A DNA stretch of 64,000 nt from Paramacrobiotus metropolitanus. Lineage: Eukaryota > Tardigrada > Eutardigrada > Parachela > Macrobiotidae. The position numbers were made by a program, and so were the translations under genes. Positions within the stretch are counted from its first letter, which is position 1. Each line of letters begins with the position of its first letter. The notes below the pieces were generated by a model that was given only the letters and a program-made list of their open reading frames with translations, was not told the origin of the DNA and did no database searches. The stretch spans positions 372,001 through 436,000 of the forward strand of contig NW_026570301.1 of the NCBI RefSeq assembly GCF_019649055.1, in the 5' to 3' direction. Below are positions 49,101 to 59,500 of the stretch, in pieces.

Positions 49101-52100
49101 TTTGAATATTTTTTATATAAAAAGTTGGTGACCGGTGCATATAGGCCAAACCATGGGCATCGCGTTGGGCGTGGTGGCCGCATTCTTATTGGCCGCGGCC
49201 GTGGTTATCTCCTTTCTGTACCGGTACTACACCCGTCGTGCCGAACTGGCCCAAATGGATCTTCTCGGCACCTGGGACGACATCAAAAAACCTCAAATCT
49301 TTCTTCCGCGCACTCGCGGTACCGCCCGCAGCCAGCCGGGGGTGAATGACAGTCATATCAGTCTGCAAGTGCGCTCCATGTTCAACGATATGAGCAAGGT
49401 GGGTTATGCTTTTGAGCGGAACGTTTCTGCAAAGGTTTGCTAATGAAGCGGCCTGATAGTTTTCCGACCGCACCGTGACGGCGCTTTTCAAGGAAGTCAA
49501 GGTGATGCTACGTGTGTGTGAAGTGCAGCATGTGCCCATGAATAGTGTGGTACTTAAGGAGGTCCGGACGGTGCGCTCCGTTAACCACGAGAATGTCCTG
49601 GCAGTGTATGGGCTGTGTCCGGGACCGGGCCGGGCGGTGGTTATGTATAATTACTGCTCCAAAGGAAGCCTCAGTGTAAGGGAAAACTGTATGGTAGCAT
49701 TACTACGGTAAATCCTAACAATGTGAGATTAAATAATATTCAATCTGAGATTCCATATTCAGTTCAGTATTCAGTTATAAATAAAATTAATCGCAGATTG
49801 CAGCAACCTGCGATTAATTTTTTTTAACGCCTACATAAATTTAAAGATTTAGAATAGAGGATGATTTTCTTGGACTCAGAAGTAAACTAAATATTAAGAT
49901 AGACAATTTTTTGTTTTAAATTTTCAAATGTGCCCTTGGTAGTTTTGTGCCTTGTAGTCAACTCTTCGTAAAAGACGAATCAAATAATAATCTAACGCAA
50001 ATGTGTATAAAAAATGGTATGTGTCTGATTAATAATGATTATTGCGATTTTAAAAGGATCTGCTAGCCTCGACGGATGTAAAGCTTGATTGGATCTTCAA
50101 GTTCTCCTTCATAAAAAATATCCTGCATGGCCTGGTGGCCATTTCCAGCAGTCCGCTGAACGTCCACGGACGTTTAACGTCGAAATGCTGTTTTGTCGAC
50201 GCGCATTTTATAGCGCGCGTTGCCGATTACGGGCTGCCGTCCTTTTTCGCCCGCACGCCGCCGTTGAACCAGGACAGTGCTTTTTGTTCCACCCTTTTCT
50301 GGACAGCACCAGAACTGCTCAGCCGGCCATTTGCCGGTGGCACTCCGGAGGGTGATGTGTACTCGTATGCGATTATTCTATCGGAAGTGGTTATGAGGGA
50401 AACGCCTTTTCATTCAATGGGCATGGAACCAGAGCGTGAGTATGGCCGAACATCTTATCACTTGTCTGCATATTTTATCATCACCTAATTTGTCGGTTTT
50501 CTCTGCATTTTCTCTTTAAGGAAAAGTTACACTTTATTGTCAGTGTGTAATGAAAAGAGCTCTTATTTTTAACAGTTTTCATGTCATACTTTGTAACAGA
50601 AATTATCGCGAAAGTTGGTCAGAAATCCTATAAACCCTTCCGGCCAAAATTCGACGCCAATGAATGTGCGCCGGAAATTGCTGTTTTGATGAAGCAGTGC
50701 TGGGCGGCCAATCCTATGGAGAGACCGCGGCTGGCGCAAATACGCAGCGCCATTAAAGACAGCGAAAGGTGTGTACAGGCCACCGCGTTGATTGTATTAA
50801 CAATAGTTACTGCAACAAATACCGAAATGAGGTGGCTTTTCTACAGAAACAATAACGAGCAAGGAAGCATTTTGGACACATTGATTCGCAGGATGGAGAA
50901 CTACACCCTGGACTTGCAAGCCATCGTCGAAGAAAAAGCCGCTCAGTTCCAAGTGGAGAAGGAGAAGAGCGAACAGCTGCTCAACCAAATCTTGCCCAGG
51001 TCAGAAAGTAACATTAATTTAAGGGCAAAAATTCTTTTATTTTCCACAAATACTGTTATCATTTTCGTACTTGATTACTATCATTATTATTCATTTTAAA
51101 ATTTTTCAAGTTTTTTAATCTATTCAGTGAATGTGTATTGAAAGAATCGTACGTAAAGTACAATAAACCGTTCGTTTTGCAAATTATTTTCCGTTTATGT
51201 TTGTATTACAAGGAAAGCAGAATATTGTGCGCCGATTGATCTATTTTTAATTTTTGACAAATTATCTGGTTCTGAATTGCTAGAGTTGTTGTGGAACAAC
51301 TAAAACGCGGCGAACAAGTGCAGCCAGAGGATTTCGACAGCGTCAGCATCTTCCAGAGCGACATTGTCGGCTTCACTACCATCTCATCGCAGAGCAGTCC
51401 CACGGAAGTAGTGGCGCTGCTCAATGACCTTTATACGGCGTTTGACGGTGCCATCATGAAGTTCGAAGCATACAAAGTATACGACGCTACGGAAGCATTT
51501 TTACACTGCAAAATCCTGACGTGTGTGATCTCTGAAGGTAGAAACCGTCGGGGATTGTTATGTGGTAGCATCTGGTGTACCGGAGCGTAACGGGAACAAG
51601 CACGCACGGGAGATCTGCCGGCTAGCTCTGATGCTGCTGGAGCAGATTAAAGCCTTCCGCATGCAACACCGGCCGAACGAGAAACTACGGCTACGCTTGG
51701 GAGCACATACAGGTAATCACGTTTTTAAGTGGCCACATAAAAGAAGCCGACAACGGCGAAGCGAAAAGAATTCCAGTACAGATTGCCGCCGCCCGGGGAT
51801 GGTATAGCGTTGCGGCGAAGTTTGACGCTTAATTCAAGCACCGTGTCTTTTCGCAATACCTTGCTCCAACCGGGCGGTGGTGGCGCATGCAAGATGTCTT
51901 TAGTGCCGTTATCTGTTCTTCTGTTCCACAAAAAAACTGGACGGCCCGGTTGATTTATTTATTAGGTCCTGTTGTGTCGGGAGTGGTTGGGCTGGTGATG
52001 CCTCGCTACTGTTTGTAAGAGCGCAGACTTTTTTTATGTCCTCTCATGCTCACTTTTATCTATAACAGTTTTCATTAATGCCAGATTTGGCGAAACGATG

Positions 52101-52353
52101 ACTATAGCCGCAAAAATGGAATCTTCGTCGCAGCGTATGTTTAAATTCAGTTTCAGTATTATATATATACACAGAAAATTTATTTATTAATTTGTGGTTG
52201 AATTTTGTAGCTATGCGAATACAGATTAGTTCGGCTTGTGAACGCCTACTCCAGACCGTGGGAATGTTTGAAACGGAAAGCCGAGATCTTCCTGTTCAAA
52301 TCAAGGACGGACTGCAGATCCCCACGTACTGGCTGAACAGGGAAATTTTGTAA
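46136..52353 (+). CDS. Receptor guanylyl cyclase GC-E, 18 exons
   Basis: Tandem sister of GC-D with the same exon plan. Exons: 46136-46424, 47153-47395, 47476-47598, 48060-48203, 48272-48427, 48496-48633, 48745-48833, 48926-49082, 49145-49398, 49460-49675, 50057-50435, 50600-50768, 50847-50999, 51284-51476, 51538-51712, 51966-52014, 52085-52134, 52211-52353. Sum 3,120 bases, 1,039 aa. I chose the ATG in ccaccATG ([20 protein letters not shown], a good signal peptide). In-frame ATGs at 46079 and 45998 would lengthen the N-terminus. Domains as [13 protein letters not shown], helix [39 protein letters not shown], coiled signalling helix, [23 protein letters not shown]. The motif [13 protein letters not shown] lacks the catalytic Asn and Arg. 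It could signal only through a partner, or be regulatory. Intron 5 is AT-AC. Confidence 0.87.
48428..48495 (+). other. AT-AC U12-type intron in GC-E
   Basis: Starts ATATCCTTTTTT, ends GATCAC, and carries a perfect TTCCTTAAC at 48474-48482, about 14 bases before the end. Same position and phase as the GC-D intron. Removal gives [11 protein letters not shown] in both proteins. Confidence 0.92.
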
Positions 52354-53906
52354 CGAAACGGTCGCTTATTTTGTCGTGGAAAGTTTAGCCAAATTGGTTT
52401 TTATTAAAAAAACTGGAAGCGACTATTGTGCGATAATCATGCAAGCTATTCGTTGCAAACCTCTAATAAATTATTTGAAAAATGTTTGATGATTGTACGA
52501 CCATCCTGTCTAAACTGAACCATGCGACAGTGCAAGGTATCAACATTTTCATAAGAAATTATGCAAAATTATGCTTGAATTGACTACAACAGAAAACATT
52601 TTGCCGATAAAAAACGTACAGCGGAAGCGTGGAAACTCACGATTTTGAAAACCCTCGCTACGCAGTTCCTTGCTCAAGATTTGGAGGTGTTTAAAGTCGG
52701 GGGTTCCACTTTGATCACCTTAAAACTTGAATACAGCAAAACATGCGCAGACTTGCAAAAATTTTTGTTTCGATATTGCCTACCCCAAGATTCCGTCCAC
52801 AGAAACTTCCGCCGGCGTTTCGACATTGTCCCTTAAGATGTATTACAATAGGCATACCCACAGCGAAGCGTTCTTCCTCTCGCGATGTGTACATCTTTGA
52901 CCACTTTCTTAGTACAGTTTGTACGAGTATCAAACAATTTAAGAGCAATTTGCCGGTAGTCCAGGATTTGGCCAGACTATGCCGGTTTCGCCAAAATCCA
53001 TGCAGAACGAAACCAAGATGTACTGCATCCTATCGCAGAACAGCTGTCGCCGGAAATTTGAACTAGAGACTGTCGCAGTGGTAAGCTTATGGTGTTATTT
53101 TGCATATATATTTGCATCATATTAAGATTGTATGTCCTGGGTTAGATTCCTAGGTGGATAACTTTTATCTCATAAAATCAAACCAAAAAAAGTATAAAAT
53201 TTTCAAAATTAAACAAAAAAATTTTCCAATAGCCTAAACACCCAAAGGTTTTCACCTTAGGGTTAAAGTTTCCTTTAATGGAGTTTGGCTACTGTAGTTG
53301 CTATAATAATAATAATAATAATAACAATATGCGGGAAAAGGTTGAGGGAATAACCAAAACGTAGTGAAAGGTCATGGCAATAGCCAAAGCTGATGTCACG
53401 GACATGAGAGTAGTCATATCCTACCATTCAGTTAAGAACACCAAAAAATCAAATAAGCCAGTTAATATAATTAGCAGGTTAATTTGATTAGCTAATGTGC
53501 TGTCGTAATACTGATTTCCGGCCTATGTGGTTACCACAAATCATTTACCGAAGTGCGGGGATGCTTTTACTGTAGGACGCCACAGTTAATAACGAAATCA
53601 CAAATTATGCATTATCGTTAATACTCGTATAAGGCAAACGCAGCGCATTTGAAACTAAATATTGCCATAAATATGACTACTCAGCTAATCCGTCCGGACT
53701 GCATGATATCTTATTCCATCTAAATCCACTCTAGCAGCTTTCTTCGCTAAAGAAAAGCAGGTTCACGGATAATTGGCAGGGTCTATTCCGTCGAAGATCG
53801 AATAAGTAAAGGAGAAAACAATTACTTTTACAGTGAGACATCAAACAGTTTTTTTAAAACCAGAAAAAACGCTAACACCATTTAGCAGAACAAGTCCAAT
53901 AAGCGT
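52354..53906. other. Intergenic, with AAT microsatellite
   Basis: AATAAA at 52465-52470 is a likely poly(A) signal for GC-E. An (AAT)n run lies at about 53302-53324. Words such as aatagccaaa and gtagtgaaaggt near 53355-53400 resemble the degenerate repeat at 59990-60062. No exon recognised. Confidence 0.5.
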
Positions 53907-54241
53907 CTAAGCAGACGGAAGGCATGATGCGATTATTCGCTTCCCTGTAAGAACCTGCTCTATGTCGCACAATGTTGTGGCAATCTGCGACATCGCATTG
54001 TCGCATATCATGCCTTCCTCTGACTGCTTATCCAATAATGCAGCAAAAATAGTTCGTGCTTCGCTACCAAACACCAAAATATCGCCGCACACGCTACCAC
54101 TGAGCGCTTCAAGCTCCTGCTTAGCCGGTCCCGAAAGGTTACCAATCTCATTCCGAACATGTTTTTCCAGCGCTACTGCGGTAGACAGCGCGACGGTCAA
54201 AAGCAGTGTAGCGCGAGATTTGGCAAACTTTCGACAGATTC
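53907..54241 (-). CDS. Short uncharacterised protein exon, paralogue 1
   Basis: Open from an acceptor-like AG just before 54241 to a stop at 53907, about 110 codons. Sequence includes ALSTAVALEKHVRNEIG, then LSGPAKQELEALSGSVCGDI. The same pattern occurs at 62011-62320 (ALSTADALEKRVRHCIS; LSRPAKQELETLARHVCCCI), also on the minus strand. Conservation of this reading frame, rather than of the other five, argues that it codes for protein. It looks helical and soluble, with conserved Cys. Family unknown. The true 5' exon is not identified; the open frame continues to an ATG at 54329 through a tandem repeat, so the start is uncertain. Confidence 0.5.
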
Positions 54242-54275
54242 CTGACAACAATTGCAAATTACAATCATTATTGCG

Positions 54276-54320
54276 AATACGTACAGTACAGTTAACTGCA
54301 AATACATACAGTACAGTTAA
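54276..54320. repeat. 25-bp tandem duplication
   Basis: Unit aatacgtacagtacagttaa plus ctgca (54276-54300) is followed by a second copy with one change (54301-54320). Confidence 0.8.
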
Positions 54321-54415
54321 ATTAATCATTGGATAATTTCTACTAATTTATTCAGTGGGTTATAAGTACATCTGTTTCAGTTTTCAGCAGTTACTAACTG
54401 CTTTCAATTTGATAG

Positions 54416-55350
54416 AGTCGTTGTTGTACTAAAACGCGGCGAACAAGTACCATCAGAAGATTTCGACAGCGCCACTATCTTCCAAAGCGATATTGTCGGC
54501 TTCACCACCATCTCTTCGCAAAACAGTCCCACGGAAGTGGCGGCGCTGTTCAATGACCTTTATACGGCGTTTGACGGCGCCAGCATGAAGTTCGAAGCAT
54601 TTAAAGTGAGCAGCGATGTGGAACCATTCGTACAAAGTAGTTTTCTCACTTGTCAGTTTATTTCTCACTTGAGTGCAACTCTGTATGTGGAAACCGTTGG
54701 CGACTGTTTTGTCGTAGCATCCGGTGCTCCCGAGCGTAACTGGAATAAGCACGCACGGGAGATCTGCCGGCTAGCGTTGATACTACTTGAGCAGATTGAA
54801 GCCATCTCTTGCGAGACCGGCCGAACGAAAAGCTACGGCTTCGACTTGGCGCCCATACAGACACATGATCGTTCTTTTTCAAATGGCATCAACGGTGTAA
54901 GCACTGGCAACCGCCACCCGGAAGGAGTAGGCCGTTGCGGCTGAACGTGGCGCAGAATTCAAGCATTATAAAAGCAGTGTGGTTTTTTAATATTCATTTA
55001 TACTCGCTTGCGCAACGCTTTTCACTAATAGGTAATAGATTTCGCGCAACGTTGACCACAGCCGCACAAATGGAATCGTTGTCGCAGCATATGTATAAAA
55101 TTCAGTATTACATACAGATTACTTCGCAGAATTAAGGTACTCGTATGCATATTAATTTCCGAGTTGTGGTCGATTTTTGCAGTTATATGTATAGAGATTT
55201 TTTCGACTTGCGAGCGTCTACTCCAAACCATGAGACGTTCGAGACGGAAAGCCGCTTTCTACGCAAATTTTTCTTCCTGTCTCGAGACCTTACTTTCTGG
55301 ACGGCCTGCAGATCCCGACATCCTGGGTAAATGGGGAGATTTTATTGCAA
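54416..55350 (+). pseudogene. Receptor guanylyl cyclase remnant (GC-E-like)
   Basis: Only the end of a cyclase survives. 54416-54605 copies the GC-E exon that starts the cyclase domain ([20 protein letters not shown]) and keeps both splice sites. From 54691 the next exon can be read ([36 protein letters not shown]), but its acceptor AG is lost, a one-base deletion shifts the frame after EQIEA, and the donor GT is changed to AC. The exon for MPRYCL is missing. A copy of the next exon (about 55039-55090; TTAAQMESLSQ) and of the last exon (about 55186-55350; TCERLLQT in one frame, then shifted) follow. Ectodomain, membrane helix and kinase-like exons are absent. It is closer to GC-E than to GC-D ([13 protein letters not shown]). 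Confidence 0.88.
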
Positions 55351-56547
55351 AAACGGCGCCTGAATTTAGTCATGAGTATGAGAGCGAGGATATCTGTATG
55401 TAAGGCAGGTTTTATTAAAAAAACAGGCATACAAAACAATAAATCGACGGTAATAAAGTGGCTGTATGAAGAACTGTTAAGATCAACATTTGTAGAAATC
55501 TCCAGTGATGTTCTGATTGCGACTATCATGCTCGACAATCATCAAATCTATGGATATACGTGTTAGATATACAGATCGTCCTGTGCGTTTGAACGGAAGA
55601 ACCAGACAGAAAGTCGGATTCGGAACAGCATGGTTGCCTTCTAATAATATTGCGGTCACACGCTGCACCCATGGTAAGATGGCCACGAAAAAACATAGTA
55701 AACCGATTACACAACGTCACAATAGTACAGCTACTCTGTACTTCCGCCGTCACGATCTGTAACATGGATTGTATGATAACGCCGTTGCTAGAGAATTCGA
55801 AAACCGCGGATCAGGTTTACCTATATCTATTTAAAACCTGCGCCCTTCATGAATCAGACGCCGAGCCCAGAAATGTGCTATTTTCAGGAACTGTCAATAT
55901 CCGTACGTTGTTTACTTCGGAACGGAACCGCGTATGTAGTTGCGGAAAACTTGAAACCAGTGATAAGATATTCCCAAATGACATCAATTTAGCTGCATGC
56001 GATGGCAACTCGTAGTAGTACACACGTACATACGCAATCAAACCGTTCGTTTGTCTGTCCAGGAGGAAAATTTTGTTGATAACACACGACGAGAATCGTA
56101 CCGAGTCAGTGAGTCTACTGACCATGTAAAAGCAGAGCGTTGATAACACCGCTCCATCGCTGCTATGTATAAAATACATTACTAACCATAAATTAAATAC
56201 TTAATACGGTGCACTGCACCCTACCGATATCGTAGGTACACACTGCTATCAGAACGTAAATATTGGAGCGGAGACTGGAAAGGAAACTCGTACAACTTTT
56301 CCTACACCAATTATCGGAGCAAACGCGATGCTAACACAAACAATAAAACTTATGTATTACGCGTGTACGACATACAGTATCTGTTATAAAATCGGGCGAT
56401 TAAAACCGACACGTTGAATGTGTTTGTGAGTAAAGAAGCTGAGTAAAGAAGACAGTATTATTTGTAGCAACTGGAATGCTTTTGGGTGTCTTGTAGGATT
56501 AGTTAGGGAATTTCGCGAAAAATCCCAATTGCGGACGGCTCATCCGT
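55351..56547. other. Intergenic, no gene recognised
   Basis: Several overlapping open frames on both strands, none with a domain or splice pattern I can support. Confidence 0.45.
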
Positions 56548-59500
56548 ATGATCTTTTCGGTTTGGAACTCGGCTGCCAAGTTACAGCTGCGGCTATATTA
56601 TGCCATGAACGCAACCTCACTGTACCTTCGCAAGTTATTCTCGGGTTCACGCGAGTTGAACTACGGGAATACGGTCCTGGTGCAACGGGATAACGGCCAA
56701 TGGTGGTTGGGATACGTGCAGGACATTGATGGCCCTAACTTCTACGTAGACTTCGATGCGAGTGGAATCAGTGCCCAATGGATCCATTCCAGCGGTCTCT
56801 GGCCGCATCATTTTCTGCAAAATAATCTATGTTGGTACACAGCTCCTGTTCACGTAGCAGTGAGACACACCCATGCAGATCCGATGGTTTTCTGCCAAGG
56901 TACCATTCTGCGCAATAAAGAAAGCTATCCATTCTGCTTTGTTTGTGTGGATGATCCGGGCGGGGTACATCGCCACCATGTCGTTCATCGAAATAATATG
57001 ATCGCAGCACTGCCGACGCCGGATGATGGGGAGAACTTCTTCGAACGAATTACGGGGTTTTTATATAAGAAATACGTTATCAGTTTTCCCAGAGCACGGC
57101 TGTTATTAGACGTGGATTTCTTCCCGATGTTCTTGGCCCGTTCATGCCGATTCCAATCGGACTGCGGTGATCCTGGACGTGATGCCAAATGTCGCTTTGG
57201 CACAGTCACTGCGAGGGACCAGATGGTTTTTGTTTGTGAGTCCGGACGATGCCATCATCGATTCCATCTGAACAGAAGCACTTTAGTCGACGTCGGTTGT
57301 CGAATGTTCATGCGAGTGTCATTTGATACGATTACATTTGTCTGCGTCGAAATGCATGGTGACAGCGCATTTCAAAACCAAAGAAGGCGTCACAGTATGT
57401 TCTGGGATGAAACCTCCCTGAGGAAGGCTTGTGATGATTACATTACGAAGTTACGGTACCGTCGACTTAAGCTGGCACTCCGACCACGGCTTCTATACGG
57501 CTCCATCTGTAGGTGGATTTCTCATAACAGACAAGCAGGCAAGTTATTGCGGTTCTGCCACTTTAACCTGCGCCATGTATTTTCTACAGTGCGCTGGCTC
57601 ATTAGTGTGGCCGAAGTGAGGATGGCCGAAACCAGTTGAACGGTAGAAAAGTTCGCTCTATATAGAAGTCACGCATTTGACGGTTACATTGTTCTTAGTT
57701 TCACAACGGTCTTAGTCTTATTCTGTTCTTAGTCTTAGTCTGAACATTGTTGAATGTTCGGCCTTGAAGTTTCCGTAAACGTCAGAGTTTTTTAATTTGT
57801 ACCAGAATCACGCTTGTCAGATCAGGAAAATACATTTTTGTGCACTGAGATAAACCGGTAAAGCCATCAAGGTTTTTGTCGACGTAATTCCGATGGTTGT
57901 CGTATCCAACCGCTATACTGCGGCCATAGTGAGTTTTACATTAATGCTGGATAACGCTCTGAAATATGGCATTTTCAGACGCACGGCTGGCTGAATTTGT
58001 TAATGTATAAAGTTGAGAAAGTAGCAAATGAAGTGCTTCTACAGCAAATGGATAAGAACAAGTTTCCACGGCACGTCGCTCTGGCATGGTTAGTTCCACA
58101 CCGAGTGTCAGCGTGACGCTAAGTGTGAGTGGGCTGGGGAATCATGGTGACATATGACAGTGTTGTAGCTAATTCTGTGTACGACGACAATTCCCTGTAT
58201 GTTTGTATTCCCTTATTGTTTCTTGATTGTATCTACTCTATCCTCTGTAGAAGTGGAGGAAATGTCCATTACTGAGCTTCCACTTCCAGTCATGGTTTCT
58301 GTACTGCTTTATTTGGATGTGGATTCCCAGTGGCGAACAAGCAGGCAAGTCATGCTTCCGACTTTTTAAAAAGCGTTACTTGACGGCCACAAACTTGGTT
58401 TTTGGCCGTTTGGTTCGGTTTTTGACATCTCTTACTCTTTGAGTCACGTATTCGCTCTTGTGCGTTTGGTTTGCTCAGACGCAAGTTTCAGCAGAATAAT
58501 TTCGTCACGTGTCAACACTATTCGTACAATTTTAGGCAATAAGGCGCAGTCAACAATTGTAAGTTGACAGTGTCCGATGTCGTTTTTAGTATTGTATGCA
58601 GGACTAGTGGAAAAACAAAGCAATTCAGTTACGCGCTAGTTTTGACTGTCATTGATAAAGAACCGCGCTCTTAGTCTCAGATAAACCTCTTAGACAATTG
58701 AATTATGCAGTTAATCTTTGTCGCCATAAGCACATACGGCTCATTGCTTTCGGCTCGGTGCATTCGCTTCTCGTAAGTCGTAGATACTGTAAATTAGCTA
58801 AAAAATTAAATAATTCACGAAAACATCGTTCTTGAAAGGGAACGTCATCCTTCACCCAGTTTTCCGTGTGGATCGAAGTGACATTGACATAACCGTCGCT
58901 AATTATTTTGAACAAACCATGTAAATCTACCATACTTCGATTACCATACTTCGATTTTTCTCATACTTACCTCCCATTAAGTTTACGTATTCGTATTTTG
59001 CTAACCAGGTGTTAAAATTTCTAACAAAATCGAACTGTTAGAAAAGACTACCTTTCATATTGAAAACTTCCCCCATCACTTCTGAATCATATACAGCGTT
59101 CATTTAAACAGACAAGGGAAAACAGGAAGTGAACTGAGTGCAATGGAGAAGAACGGATACACAATTTTAGTTTGTATCAAATTCGATATGTTCTGATAAC
59201 ACAGAGCAGGGGCAAAAACAAGTCAAAAGGCACGTCGTGCGCTCAGCAGTTATTTATATAGCCCGCCGCATGAGGGGGTGGTGCTCTTGACCGGTGAGCA
59301 AAATATGAAATCTTAAACTTAAGGAAATGGCTGTTCCCACCACCGTGGCACGCTGCTCTCACCTCCCTTCGCCACTTTTTGTCTATTCGCACCCCCTTTC
59401 GTAAAATATGTTTTTCACCACCATTTGCTATTGCCGCTACCTTTTTACACCTCTTTTCAGCTCCTCGTGTTTCCACCTCCTGATACTGTATATGTAATTT

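Noticed and set aside
55517-56179. Overlapping frames on both strands in 55.5-56.2 kb
   Set aside because: No domain, no splice logic and low similarity to any neighbour; treated as chance open frames.
57431-57619. Alternative frame at the end of the first F-box gene block
   Set aside because: It overlaps the main frame, has no acceptor at its start, and the main frame remains protein-like (LLRFCHFNLRHVF).
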